From the NCBI GenBank assembly GCA_023443625.1, contig JAEZTQ010000002.1, forward strand, positions 1 through 33,137: a DNA stretch of 33,137 nucleotides. Reading direction: 5' to 3'. The stretch is from Bacillota bacterium (GTDB lineage Bacteria > Bacillota_A > Clostridia > Lachnospirales > Lachnospiraceae). How positions within the stretch are numbered: the stretch's first letter is position 1; each line of letters opens with the position of its first letter. Positions 21,026 through 30,074 of the stretch are shown piece by piece. Under the pieces are notes generated by a model. That model searched no databases, was not told where the DNA came from, and saw only the letters and a list, made by a program, of their open reading frames with translations. The position numbers were made by a program, and so were the translations under genes.

Positions 21026-22183
21026 ATGAATGAAGAATTAAAAAAGCTGTTAGACAGCATCAATGCAAAAAAGAATGAAGTTAAAGCCCTTGCAGCTGAG
21101 GGTAAATTAGAGGATGCTGCGAAAGCAAAAGAGGAACTAAAGGTTTTACAAGCAAAATTCGATTTACTCTATGACCTTGAAGAAGAGGAACAACGGAATG
21201 CAGAACATAAAGCTGCATCTGGCAATGTTGATAAGGCAAAAAACGTAGTAAATGCGTTTGTAAATGTAATTAAGGCAGGATTAAAAAAGCAACAACCAAA
21301 TACTGAGGATATGGAAGTACTTAATTCCATGAAAGAAGGGACCCCTGAAGATGGAGGGTTAACGGTTCCTAAGGATGTTTCTACCAAGATTAAGGAAATG
21401 AGACGTTCCGAAGACGCACTTGAACCCCTGGTTAATGTGGAAACAGTATCCACAGAAAGCGGTTCCAGAGTAATTGAAAAAGCTGCTGATCAAACTCCTT
21501 TTGACAATGTTGAAGAAGAAGCAGAGTTTCCAGAAATCTCTACCCCGCAGTTTGAGCAAATTTCTTATAAAGTTAAGAAAAAGGGTGGAATTTTAAAGGT
21601 AACTCGTGAATTATTACAAGACTCAGCAGAAAACATCATTGGGTATCTAAAGAAATGGATTGCTAAGAAGGCGAAGGCAACCAGAAACGCTTTAATCCTT
21701 GCAAAAGTGAATGAAATCACAGAAGGAAAAGAAGTAGCGGCTTCTAGTCTTGATGACCTTAAAGATATCTTCAATGTGAAGCTTGATCCTGCTATCACTG
21801 TAAGTTCCAAGGTTGTTACTAATCAAAGCGGTTTCAACTGGTTGGATAAGTTAAAGGATACTGATGGAAAATATGTATTACAGCCAAATCCTACACAGCC
21901 AACTCAAATGTTATTGTTTGGCAAGTATCCTATCACCAAAGTATCAAACAAAGTCTTAAAGAATGGTGGTACCACAGAAGCACCCAAATATCCTATTATT
22001 TGTGGTGACTTAGCAGAGGCAATCACTATTTTTGACCGTGAAACATTAACCATTGAGACTTCCACCGAAGCGGGAGACCTTTGGAAAAAAGATCAGACAG
22101 GTATCAAGGTCAGAGAAAGACTTGATATTCAGGCAGTTGATGAAGAAGCAATCATAAAGGCAGAAGTGACACCGGGGGAATAA
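21026..22183 (+). CDS. Major capsid protein (HK97 fold, with N-terminal delta domain)
   Basis: 385 residues. The first 110 are the charged, helical scaffold (delta) region that the upstream protease should remove (MNEELKKLLDSINAKKNEVK). The capsid part has LEPLVNVETVSTESGSRVIE (N-arm/E-loop), KGGILKVTRELLQDSAENI (spine helix) and DRETLTIETSTEAGD near the end. The 3' end is odd: CCG-GGG-GAA-TAA contains five Gs, and the -1 frame stays open into a conserved-looking domain until 22335 (see next entry). Confidence 0.95.
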   Translation: MNEELKKLLDSINAKKNEVKALAAEGKLEDAAKAKEELKVLQAKFDLLYDLEEEEQRNAEHKAASGNVDKAKNVVNAFVNVIKAGLKKQQPNTEDMEVLNSMKEGTPEDGGLTVPKDVSTKIKEMRRSEDALEPLVNVETVSTESGSRVIEKAADQTPFDNVEEEAEFPEISTPQFEQISYKVKKKGGILKVTRELLQDSAENIIGYLKKWIAKKAKATRNALILAKVNEITEGKEVAASSLDDLKDIFNVKLDPAITVSSKVVTNQSGFNWLDKLKDTDGKYVLQPNPTQPTQMLLFGKYPITKVSNKVLKNGGTTEAPKYPIICGDLAEAITIFDRETLTIETSTEAGDLWKKDQTGIKVRERLDIQAVDEEAIIKAEVTPGE

Positions 22184-22227
22184 CAAGGTATACCCTTCCC
22201 CTGTATACACAAGCCGAGCTTGAAGCT

Positions 22228-22335
22228 ATGACAGTAACTAGTATCAAGGACTTGGCTAGCGAGTTAGGGTATACCATAACAAAATCATTAAAGGCTGACA
22301 TTATAGCCGAATTTTTGGAGCAGCAGGGGAGTTGA
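22228..22335 (+). CDS. Rho-N/SAP-like small domain ORF; start unclear, possible capsid frameshift extension
   Basis: The peptide MTVTSIKDLASELGYTITKS and 15 more residues resembles the Rho-termination-factor N-terminal-like small proteins found after capsid genes in Firmicute phages. Those usually begin LYT.xELExMTV, and here LYTQAELEA is indeed encoded just upstream of the only ATG (22228), without any ATG, GTG or TTG start before it. The frame is open back into the capsid gene as its -1 frame. Either a non-standard start (CTG 22201, ATA 22180) is used, or a -1 slip at GGGGG (22174-22178) fuses it to the capsid protein. Confidence 0.55.
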   Translation: MTVTSIKDLASELGYTITKSLKADIIAEFLEQQGS

Positions 22336-22368
22336 TCCTCTGCTGTAACCTCTGGAAAGGGGTAAACC

Positions 22369-22677
22369 GTGGAGTTAGAAGAATTAAAAAAATATCTGAA
22401 AATAGAGAATGATGAAGATGATACTCTTATAGAAACCCTTCAAGTTGCGGGCGAAGAATATCTTGCCAATGCAGGGATAAAGAAGAGTTATTCAAAGAAA
22501 CTGTACACTCTTGCAGTAAAATTACTAGTAACACATTGGTATCAAAACAGAATGATACAAGGGGATAAATCCACAAGTAAATTATCGTTTAGCCTTGATG
22601 CTATCATTATGCAACTTAATTTAGATGATGAAGTTACTCTCAATGAAGATACTAGTTCACAAGAACAGGGAGGGTAA
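22369..22677 (+). CDS. Head-tail connector (gp6-like)
   Basis: 102 residues, mostly helical: ELEELKKYLKIENDEDDTLIETLQVAGEEY is the typical start of the gp6/DNA-packaging connector family, followed by YTLAVKLLVTHWYQNR. It forms the ring under the portal. GTG 22369 follows AAAGGGG. Confidence 0.88.
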   Translation: MELEELKKYLKIENDEDDTLIETLQVAGEEYLANAGIKKSYSKKLYTLAVKLLVTHWYQNRMIQGDKSTSKLSFSLDAIIMQLNLDDEVTLNEDTSSQEQGG

Positions 22678-22679
22678 TC

Positions 22680-23273
22680 ATGAATATAGGTGAGTTAAGC
22701 GACAGAATATCTATATTGAACCTTAATCAAGATGCAGATACCTATTCATGGGAAACAGCTACCGGCATATGGGCAAAAGTCGAGCGAATGGATGGTAATA
22801 ACTTATTTTCGAGGGTGGGTCTAGGTACTAAGTCAATAAAGCTTACAATCCGTAAAAACAGTTCCTTAACGCTGCATAATGCATTTAGATGGCAAGAAAA
22901 ACACCTGTTTTTAACGGATATAATTGATATTGACCGCATGTACTACGAAGTATCAGCAGCCCTAATAGAGCCAAAGCTTTGTTCTGTAGAAAGGGAGGGC
23001 GAACCAAAACGAAACGAGCTTAATCGTCCAGTTTATGAAGGTAAAAAGACCATAATATTTCCTGGTTGTCTTACGGAAAAATATCTTGGACACTCCCAAG
23101 GGGAGCCAATGGCCACTATCGAAACTAGGTACGTACTTGTAACTCCCAAGGTTATAGAACTAAATATAAACGAACTGGTTACGATTGGTAATGCAACCTA
23201 TACCGTGCTAACCCCTCATACACTTGACGAGTATAAGAATGAATATGAGATCATGTTTAAGGGGGATGTCTGA
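22680..23273 (+). CDS. Head-closure / head-tail joining protein, extended
   Basis: 197 residues. Residues 1-100 fit the SPP1 gp16-like head-tail joining family (NIGELSDRISILNLN, WAKVERMDG, DIIDIDRMYYEVSAA). Typical members are about 110 residues long; this one adds a C-terminal beta-rich domain (about 110-197; TRYVLVTPKVIELNINELVTIG). Its stop overlaps the next start by one base (TGATG). The extra domain may be a fused minor-head or tail-terminator part. Confidence 0.75.
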   Translation: MNIGELSDRISILNLNQDADTYSWETATGIWAKVERMDGNNLFSRVGLGTKSIKLTIRKNSSLTLHNAFRWQEKHLFLTDIIDIDRMYYEVSAALIEPKLCSVEREGEPKRNELNRPVYEGKKTIIFPGCLTEKYLGHSQGEPMATIETRYVLVTPKVIELNINELVTIGNATYTVLTPHTLDEYKNEYEIMFKGDV

Positions 23274-23734
23274 TGCAGAGTGTAGATTTATCAATGTTTG
23301 AACAATTTGACAATGATTTAAAGGCTTTGCTTGATGAAGTACCAGGAAGGCGAAGAGAACTGCACGAAAAAATAGCAGAGGCAATAAAGCAAGAAGTTGA
23401 CACCCAAATAAGCAATTCTGGACTTAGTGACAGTTCAGGAAAGATAAAAAAATGGCAAGAGTCTCATGTTGGATCGGGCGGTGGATATGCAGCAGTAAGA
23501 GCCACAGATAGAACCATAGGGGATAATAGTCCCGGAGCAATTACTAACTACCTCGAAAATGGCCATGCTATCAGATCACCATCAGAAAACAGTAAAAATT
23601 ATCGCCCACGCATAAAGACACCTTATGTTGATGGGTACCACTTTTATCAATCGGCTAGAAATAATGTCGAAGCCAAAGCTATATCAATAGCGGAAGAATT
23701 TGCCGATGAAATCAGGCAGAGATTGGAGGGATAA
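23273..23734 (+). CDS. HK97 gp10-like head-tail joining protein
   Basis: 153 residues: a helical N-terminus (ELHEKIAEAIKQEVDTQISN), the Gly-rich middle (HVGSGGGYAAVRA) and the ITNYLENGHAIRSP then YHFYQSARNNVEAKAIS end typical of this family. It overlaps its neighbour's stop by one base and is followed directly by the tail terminator gene. Confidence 0.85.
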   Translation: MQSVDLSMFEQFDNDLKALLDEVPGRRRELHEKIAEAIKQEVDTQISNSGLSDSSGKIKKWQESHVGSGGGYAAVRATDRTIGDNSPGAITNYLENGHAIRSPSENSKNYRPRIKTPYVDGYHFYQSARNNVEAKAISIAEEFADEIRQRLEG

Positions 23735-24184
23735 ATGACTAGGCAAACCGATATTTTAACAGCAATCAACCGACTGCTTGTAGAAAGATTTCCTGACTAC
23801 ACAGTTTATGTGCAAGATTGCCCTAAGGATTTTAAAAGACCCTCTTTTCTACTCGAATTTATAAGGCTGAGCCAAGTCGATGCAAACCGAATAACCGTTG
23901 AAAAGACAATATACTATACAATTACTTGCTTTGTCCCTGTAGATAAGCGGTATTGTTCTGATACAGAAGAATTAATAGACCTCCAAGAAGATGTTCTACA
24001 GATATTTTCACAGGGTTTTATTAAAGTAGGGGACAGGGCTATTAAAGTGCAAGGCAGCACAGGAGGCATGAGCAAAAATGAAACTTATATAGATTTGCAG
24101 TTTGAATTTTTTGATAACCGAACTGATGAAGAGGATAAACATCCACTAATTACATCAGTTACAACCAATATAAAGGAGGGATAG
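23735..24184 (+). CDS. Tail terminator-like protein
   Basis: 149 residues of the short family found just before the sheath gene in contractile-tail prophages (ILTAINRLLVERFPDYTVYV, CPKDFKRPSFLLEFIR, then an acidic C-terminal part). It would cap the tail tube and join it to the head. GGAGGG precedes the start. The role is inferred from position and size. Confidence 0.78.
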   Translation: MTRQTDILTAINRLLVERFPDYTVYVQDCPKDFKRPSFLLEFIRLSQVDANRITVEKTIYYTITCFVPVDKRYCSDTEELIDLQEDVLQIFSQGFIKVGDRAIKVQGSTGGMSKNETYIDLQFEFFDNRTDEEDKHPLITSVTTNIKEG

Positions 24185-24186
24185 TA

Positions 24187-25251
24187 TTGAAACTACCTAA
24201 TATTAACATTGCTTTTACAACCCAAGCAGCAAGTGCAATTGCACGATCCGAAAAGGGTGTTATAGCATTAATACTACGAGATACAACCGCTAATGGTGGA
24301 CATGTATTAACCAGCTCAACGCAGATACCAACAACTCTTGGGGTTGAAAATAAGGATTACATTACAAGAGCGTTTATGGGTTATGTTAATCCACCTAAAA
24401 AAGTTATTGTTTATGTCTTACCGGATGAAACAGAAAATTTAACCGAAGCTCTTACCTATTTTGAGACACAGACCTTTGATTATCTTGTAGGACCGCCTGA
24501 TATTACTATTGCAGAATGTACTTCTATAGTCAATTGGAATAAGGCGCAAAGATTGGCAGGATTTACACCTAAAGCGGTGTTACCGGATACAGCAGCTGAC
24601 AGTGAAGCCATTATTAACTTTACCACAAACGGTATTAAAGTAGGTGATATGGAGTATACAGCTGCTGAGTACTGTTCTAGGGTTGCCGGTATTATTGCGG
24701 GAACACCAATGACAATAGCTTGTACATACGCACCACTTCCAGAGGTATCCGATGTTGACAGACTTAACAAGGAAGATATGGATAATGCAATTGATGATGG
24801 CGAGTTTATAATTTTTTATGACGGTGAAAAAGTAAAGGTTGGTCGTGGGATTAACTCTTTACAGACCACTACACAAGATAAGGGCGAAGCCTTTAAAAAG
24901 ATTAAGATTGTAGAAGCTATCGATATGATCCGTAAAGACATCAAGCAGACAGCAGAGGATAATTACATTGGTAAATATACCAACAGCTATGATAATAAAT
25001 GCTTATTAATCACGGCAATTAAGGGATATTTTGATGCTCTGGAAGTTGATGGTATCCTTGCAAGAGGTGCAAGTGTAGTAGAAATAGATATTGAGGCGCA
25101 AGAGAGTTATCTGCAAAGCATAGGCAAGGATATATCGACCATGTCGGAACAGGAAATTAAAACCGCAGCAACAGGGGATAAAGTCTTTTTAAGAGCTCAA
25201 ATAACCATACTTGATGCTATTGAGGACATTGACCTTAGTATCACGATTTAA
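24187..25251 (+). CDS. Tail sheath protein (XkdK-like)
   Basis: 354 residues of the contractile sheath family: PNINIAFTTQAASAIARSEKGVIALIL at the N-terminus, DYLVGPPDI, AGTPMTIACTYAPLPEV, and VEAIDMIRKDIKQTAEDNYIGK plus RAQITILDAIEDIDLSITI at the C-terminus. It shows the phage has a contractile (myovirus) tail. TTG 24187 is the start, behind AAAGGAGG. Compact compared with larger sheath proteins such as that of T4. Confidence 0.94.
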   Translation: MKLPNINIAFTTQAASAIARSEKGVIALILRDTTANGGHVLTSSTQIPTTLGVENKDYITRAFMGYVNPPKKVIVYVLPDETENLTEALTYFETQTFDYLVGPPDITIAECTSIVNWNKAQRLAGFTPKAVLPDTAADSEAIINFTTNGIKVGDMEYTAAEYCSRVAGIIAGTPMTIACTYAPLPEVSDVDRLNKEDMDNAIDDGEFIIFYDGEKVKVGRGINSLQTTTQDKGEAFKKIKIVEAIDMIRKDIKQTAEDNYIGKYTNSYDNKCLLITAIKGYFDALEVDGILARGASVVEIDIEAQESYLQSIGKDISTMSEQEIKTAATGDKVFLRAQITILDAIEDIDLSITI

Positions 25252-25262
25252 GGAGGGATGAT

Positions 25263-25691
25263 ATGGATAGTGCAAAAAGAATAATAAGTGGTACCTGGGG
25301 CGAGGTATGGCTTGATGGTGAATATGTATCAGAGTGTTACGGACTACAGGCGAAAGCATCCTTTACAAAAGAGGATGTTAATCTGTGTGGACAGATGGCA
25401 GTAGATAAGAAGATTACAGGCATATCTTATACAGGATCTCTAAAACTCCATAAGGTAAACAGCAGAATGGCAATCGCTATTGGTGACAAAATCAAAAAAG
25501 GCAATGATCCTCGTTTTAAGATTATTTCTAAACTGGATGATCCTGATGCTTACGGTGCTGAGCGAGTGGTATTAAAAAATGTATCCTTCGACGATGTTAC
25601 ATTGGCAGATTGGGAAGTCGCAAAGAAAGGTAGTGTTGAAGCACCTTTTACTTTTACTGACCATGAATTTTTAGATAAAGTGAGGGCTTAA
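25263..25691 (+). CDS. Tail tube protein (XkdM-like)
   Basis: 142 residues: RIISGTWGEVWLDGEYVSEC at the start, then a beta-rich core (KITGISYTGSLKLHKV) and VAKKGSVEAPFTFTDHEFLD at the end. It polymerises inside the sheath. GGAGGG precedes ATG 25263, 11 bases after the sheath stop. Confidence 0.93.
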   Translation: MDSAKRIISGTWGEVWLDGEYVSECYGLQAKASFTKEDVNLCGQMAVDKKITGISYTGSLKLHKVNSRMAIAIGDKIKKGNDPRFKIISKLDDPDAYGAERVVLKNVSFDDVTLADWEVAKKGSVEAPFTFTDHEFLDKVRA

Positions 25692-25695
25692 AAGC

Positions 25696-26061
25696 ATGGA
25701 TGTATTAGAATTGTTATTAAAGGCAGATGTGCCGAATTTGCCCGAAAAAGAATTTAAGCAAAAAAGGCTTTCTGAATTATGCGGAGGACCTGTTATTTTT
25801 AAATTAAGAGGGCTGCCTTATAATCGAGCAGCCGACATAATAAAAAGGCAGTCCGATGATATGGGCGTACATATCATATTAGCTGGCACCATTGAGCCCA
25901 ACCTAAAAGCTCCAGAGTTGCTTGAAAAATACAGCGCCGAGACACCAGCAGAATTAGTAAAGAAAATGCTCCTACCAGGAGAAATTGAAGATCTATCTAG
26001 AGTTATCGAAAAGTTAAGCGGTTATCGCGTAACAACAATGGAAGAGATTAAAAAAAAATAG
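25696..26061 (+). CDS. Tail assembly chaperone, short form (gpG-like)
   Basis: 121 residues, helical, starting LELLLKADVPNLPEKEFKQK. It assists tape-measure and tube assembly. It ends ATT-AAA-AAA-AAA-TAG, a nine-A slippery run (26050-26058); slipping by -1 leads into the 26058-26207 frame to make the long gpGT form. Contractile-tail Firmicute phages of this type normally keep both forms. Confidence 0.88.
   Translation: MDVLELLLKADVPNLPEKEFKQKRLSELCGGPVIFKLRGLPYNRAADIIKRQSDDMGVHIILAGTIEPNLKAPELLEKYSAETPAELVKKMLLPGEIEDLSRVIEKLSGYRVTTMEEIKKK
26050..26058 (+). promoter_or_regulatory. -1 programmed frameshift site (nine A run)
   Basis: AAAAAAAAA directly before the TAG stop. A -1 slip of tRNA-Lys bypasses the stop and continues in the 26058-26207 frame. 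Confidence 0.85.
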
Positions 26062-26207
26062 ATGATGATTATGAGATACAGTTAATGTACTATCTTTTCA
26101 TAAATCATCATGTTTTACCCGGCTCTTACTATAATCTGCCCGAAGGGGATAAGGTTGTAATAAGAGCCTTTTTTGAAACACATATGGATGCAAGAACCAA
26201 AAAATAA
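26058..26207 (+). CDS. Tail chaperone frameshift extension (T part of gpGT)
   Basis: An open -1 frame of 49 codons without a start of its own: IDDDYEIQLMYYLFINHHVL and then PGSYYNLPEGDKVVIRAFFE, ending MDARTKK. The 'PGsyynlpegdk...af' stretch is characteristic of extension domains. It ends 15 bases before the tape-measure start, the standard position, and would be made only as a fusion with the short form. Confidence 0.85.
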   Translation: MDDDYEIQLMYYLFINHHVLPGSYYNLPEGDKVVIRAFFETHMDARTKK

Positions 26208-26222
26208 AAGGGAGGTGCAGCA

Positions 26223-28361
26223 TTGGCACGTGATATAAGTATAGCTATAAGTGCAAAAGATAATTTCTCACAAGCAATTACCACGATGCGTAATGCAAAC
26301 CAAAGCTTTAATAAAGACCTTACAGGCCTACAGACAAAGCTTAATGAACTTAATAAGACCAAGACTACCCTTAAAGTTGATACAGATAAGGCAAAAACAG
26401 CCCTAAAGGAAGCAGAAAAACAGTTTATTAAAACTGGTGATGCAGCAGATAAGTTAAAACTTGAACTAGCCAATGCCGATTACGAAAATACTCGCAGAAA
26501 CCTATCCTTAGTATCATCCAATGCAAAACAGGCTGAAAAAGATATCTTGAGCTTATCAGGTGCGGTCAGTAAGTCTGAAAATCGGGCTGGTACAACAGGA
26601 GCTATAGGAGGAAGCAGTCTTTTGAGTAGTATCGCTACCTCTGGTGCAGTTGGCTTGGTAGGTAACACACTTGGAGGTATCGCATCCTCATGGATAAATA
26701 GTGCTTATGGAAGCGAGGCGGGCACTTTAGCAAGTAGTGCTCTTTCTACCGGGGCCATGGGAGCAGCAATAGGTACAGCTATTGCACCAGGAATAGGCAC
26801 AGCAATAGGAGCCTTAGGAGGTACTGTCTTAGGGCTTATCCAGGGACAGAATGCTATTTTTGAGAAAAAAGACGATGCTTTTAAAGACTATTATCAGGAT
26901 CTATACAATGATGTTCTTGAAATACAAAATCGATCTCTTGTAAGTGGTACTGGTATAGCATCAACAAGAGAGGCAAATAGAATTTCTTTTTCTACTTTAT
27001 TGGGTGGAGATGACAAAGCAGATGAATTTCTCAGTTCGCTGACTGATTTTGCTAGTTCAACCCCATTTGCTTATGATGAATTAACCAATATAAGCAAAGT
27101 GTTGTTGGCATACGGATATAAACAGGATGAACTACTTCCACTACTTGAGAAGGTAGGTGATACTGGCTCAGCGCTTGGCATGAGTGCTGAGGATATGAAA
27201 TATGTAGCCACTTCCTTAGGACGGATGCAGACTACAGACAAGACCACTCTAGAGTATTTAAACCCTCTTTTAGAACGTGGTATTGATGTATGGGGTTATT
27301 TATCTGAAGCATCAGGCAAGACCAAAAAAGAAGTACAAGAAATGGTTGGTAAGGGATTAGTACCAGGCAGCGAAGCAGCCAAAGCCATTGCTGACTATAT
27401 GGGCTTTAACTTTGACGGGAACATGGAAAAACAAGCACAGACTTATGGCGGACTTTTAAGCACTCTGGAGGATGCAAATACAGAGCTTAATAATGCCATG
27501 GGAGAGGGATTTAACTCGACAAGAAAAGGCGGGTTACAAGATCAGATAGATTGGCTTAGCGGTGATAGTGGCGAGGAAATGCAGGATGCCTATAATAAAA
27601 TTGGCCAGTGGAAAGCATCACTTGAAAATCTATCAGAGCAATATCAAAGAGACGCTTTAAATGCTGTTATGAGTGGCGCTGTAAGTTCTCAGTTTAGCCC
27701 TGAAATGCAAGAAAGACTTTCTGCTATGTATGAAGAATATACAAAGTATGCAGCAGACGATTCGGAAGAAGCAGGAGCGAAAATGGGCGCTTTACTTGCG
27801 GAAGCCCAAGCAATTGCCACTAATGAATACAATGCAAGCGAAGGAGCACAGTTAGCATTAGAATCAAATAAATCCCTTGCCGAAAGTATAAGGAATGATA
27901 GTGCCTCACAGGAAAGCTATTGGGATGCTGGGTACACCATGGGGCAGGAGTTTTCAAAGGGCTTGGCCGCAGGAATGTCAACGATAACAGTTGAAGATTA
28001 TGCAGGATTGGCAGATGAAATCGTTGCTGAGGCTGAAAGCAATGATAATCTTACACCAGAACAAAAGCAGCTAATCAAAAATAACAGAGGCCGGGCAGCA
28101 GTAGATCGATTAAAAGTAGAAGAACCTGCCCAAGGTAGCGGTCATGCATATGGCTTAAATTATGTCCCATATAACAACTATCCCGCTTTATTACATGAAG
28201 GTGAAAGGGTATTGACAGCAAGTGAAAACCGTAACTATGGCGGTGGTGCATCGGTAAATATAAGCAATAGCTTTGTGATAAATAAAGAAGGCGATATTGC
28301 AGGAATAATGCAGGAAATAGCAAAATCATTAAACGAAGCATTAGCATTGGCCACAGGATAA
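26223..28361 (+). CDS. Tape measure protein
   Basis: 712 residues. An N-terminal coiled coil (about 15-125), a Gly/Ala-rich apolar section (about 128-210; GLVGNTLGGIASSW, AAIGTAIAPGIGTAIGALGG), then a domain with TPFAYDELTNISKVLLAYGY common to phage tape measures, and a C-terminal NYVPYNNYPALLHEGERVLT motif. It sets tail length and lies inside the tube. TTG 26223 follows AAAGGGAGGTG. The size would correspond to a tail near 100 nm by the usual rule of about 0.15 nm per residue (estimate). Confidence 0.95.
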   Translation: MARDISIAISAKDNFSQAITTMRNANQSFNKDLTGLQTKLNELNKTKTTLKVDTDKAKTALKEAEKQFIKTGDAADKLKLELANADYENTRRNLSLVSSNAKQAEKDILSLSGAVSKSENRAGTTGAIGGSSLLSSIATSGAVGLVGNTLGGIASSWINSAYGSEAGTLASSALSTGAMGAAIGTAIAPGIGTAIGALGGTVLGLIQGQNAIFEKKDDAFKDYYQDLYNDVLEIQNRSLVSGTGIASTREANRISFSTLLGGDDKADEFLSSLTDFASSTPFAYDELTNISKVLLAYGYKQDELLPLLEKVGDTGSALGMSAEDMKYVATSLGRMQTTDKTTLEYLNPLLERGIDVWGYLSEASGKTKKEVQEMVGKGLVPGSEAAKAIADYMGFNFDGNMEKQAQTYGGLLSTLEDANTELNNAMGEGFNSTRKGGLQDQIDWLSGDSGEEMQDAYNKIGQWKASLENLSEQYQRDALNAVMSGAVSSQFSPEMQERLSAMYEEYTKYAADDSEEAGAKMGALLAEAQAIATNEYNASEGAQLALESNKSLAESIRNDSASQESYWDAGYTMGQEFSKGLAAGMSTITVEDYAGLADEIVAEAESNDNLTPEQKQLIKNNRGRAAVDRLKVEEPAQGSGHAYGLNYVPYNNYPALLHEGERVLTASENRNYGGGASVNISNSFVINKEGDIAGIMQEIAKSLNEALALATG

Positions 28362-28370
28362 GGAGGGAAA

Positions 28371-29003
28371 ATGAGAAAATTTATTATTAAGAATACCAAT
28401 AAAAATACAGAAATGATTTTGCCTGTTACCCCTCCAAGCTTTGAAGTTTCTCATGGAATTAACATAGAGACTATTAACATTCACACTCTAGGAGATGTAA
28501 TCCTTCCTGGATATGGTACACTTTCTGCCATAAGAATAGATTGTATGTTTCCATCAAAAAAATATCCGTTTAATCAGCCGGGTACTAAGATAGATCCTTA
28601 TGGATACATAAAGAAATTAGAAACATGGTGTGATAGTCGGGCTATTTTACGCTTTATTGTCTCTGACACCGGGGTCAATGTACAAGTCATTATTTCAGAT
28701 ATATCCTATGGCGAAAAAGACGGATCAGGAGATGTATATGCCACCATTAATTTACGAGAATACAGGAAGTTAATGGCTGTACAGACAAACAAGACGGGCA
28801 ATAAAACACGTGTGACAGAAAAGACCTCACCAGGGATTGAAAATTATGTTATCAAGAGTGGTGACACATTAGGCGCAATTTGTCGTAAATATTATGGAAA
28901 AGCGTCCTTATCTACTAAACTTGCAACATATAACAGTATTAAAAATCCCAATTTAATCTATGCAGGAAAGACCTTAAAACTACCTGATAAGAGTTTATTA
29001 TAG
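28371..29003 (+). CDS. LysM tail protein (XkdP-like)
   Basis: 210 residues. The first 130 are a beta-rich region typical of the protein next to the baseplate hub (TPPSFEVSHGINIETINIHT, LGDVILPGYG, FPSKKYPFN). The last 55 form a LysM peptidoglycan-binding domain (NYVIKSGDTLGAICRKYYGK ... NLIYAGKTLKLP). It probably joins the tube end and touches the cell wall. GGAGGG precedes the start. Confidence 0.92.
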   Translation: MRKFIIKNTNKNTEMILPVTPPSFEVSHGINIETINIHTLGDVILPGYGTLSAIRIDCMFPSKKYPFNQPGTKIDPYGYIKKLETWCDSRAILRFIVSDTGVNVQVIISDISYGEKDGSGDVYATINLREYRKLMAVQTNKTGNKTRVTEKTSPGIENYVIKSGDTLGAICRKYYGKASLSTKLATYNSIKNPNLIYAGKTLKLPDKSLL

Positions 29004-29012
29004 GGGGTGTTT

Positions 29013-30074
29013 GTGATTAGATTGATGATAACAAATAGTAAAGGATCATTTGATATGTCTCAACTTGCACCCTCTGTTACATGGTCAGGGGACTATCAAT
29101 CCTGTGCTAGGACGCTGAATTTCGATATTATATCTTCCTATACAGATAAAAATATACCTAGTATAGCGTGCGAACTTGGAAACGTTGTGACGTTAGCAAT
29201 AGGTAATAGATTGCTATTTGAAGGTTATGTCTTTGACCGGCAAAAAAGCACCGACAGCAGCATAATAAATATTACCTGCTATGACAGGGGCATATATATA
29301 AAACGCAACGAAGGAACTTATAAGTTTACTAATATTACACCAGAGGCAATCGCTAAAAGGGTATGTTCTGACTTTTCAATTCCCATAGGTGATATTGTTT
29401 CTACCGGCGTGAAGATTAAGCGTAATTTCATTGGAACAAGTCTTTATAAGATAATCCAGACCGCTTATACTCTTGCATCGGAACAGACAGGCAAGAGATA
29501 TATAATCAGGTTTAATGGACCTAAATTAAGTGTGATTGAAAAGACTGTCACTGATGAAACCTTAGTAATTGAGGGCGGCAGCAATCTTATGACTGCATCA
29601 ACCAGTGAAAGTATAAGTAATATGATTAATCAAGTAGCTATCTATAATGAGGATGATACATTTATAAGGACACAGAAGGATACAGAGGCTATAAAATCAT
29701 ATGGATTAATGCAAAGCTATCTTAAACAGCCCAAGGGTGAGGATGTTACTCAAAAAGCTAAAAAAATATTAGCTGATAATGGTGTAGTGCAAAAAATAGT
29801 AATTAATAACCTCGGCAATATCGCAAATATAACGGGTGGTACCGTGGCTGTTAGAGAGCCTTACACTGGTCTATATGGTCTCTTTTACATTGATGCAGAT
29901 GTACATACTTGGAAATTAGGGCAGTATTATAATAAGCTAACTGTAAATTTTAAAAATATTATGGATGTACAGGAAGCTGGGTCTTTACCAAACAAGAGTG
30001 GTAGCAAGACATCAGAAACAAAAAGCATATGGGAATACCTTTATGAGCCTGGGGGTGGAAGCAGTGGACAATAA
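29013..30074 (+). CDS. Baseplate hub / tail protein (XkdQ-like)
   Basis: 353 residues of the gp27/XkdQ-like hub family: a beta-rich N-terminal half (SVTWSGDYQSCARTLNFDII, FEGYVFDRQKSTDSSIINIT CYDRG) followed by a helical insert and GGSNLMTASTSESISNMINQ. GTG 29013 is preferred to GTG 29007 because AGGGGG lies 5 bases upstream of it. It overlaps the next gene by 11 bases. Confidence 0.87.
   Translation: MIRLMITNSKGSFDMSQLAPSVTWSGDYQSCARTLNFDIISSYTDKNIPSIACELGNVVTLAIGNRLLFEGYVFDRQKSTDSSIINITCYDRGIYIKRNEGTYKFTNITPEAIAKRVCSDFSIPIGDIVSTGVKIKRNFIGTSLYKIIQTAYTLASEQTGKRYIIRFNGPKLSVIEKTVTDETLVIEGGSNLMTASTSESISNMINQVAIYNEDDTFIRTQKDTEAIKSYGLMQSYLKQPKGEDVTQKAKKILADNGVVQKIVINNLGNIANITGGTVAVREPYTGLYGLFYIDADVHTWKLGQYYNKLTVNFKNIMDVQEAGSLPNKSGSKTSETKSIWEYLYEPGGGSSGQ

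Noticed and set aside
21169..21453. Leftward 94-codon frame opposite the capsid gene
   Set aside because: Ser/Thr/Phe-rich composition typical of an antisense shadow of an acidic helical protein.
26129..26473. Leftward 114-codon frame opposite the tape measure start
   Set aside because: Antisense to a clear coiled-coil tape-measure N-terminus and without a ribosome site.
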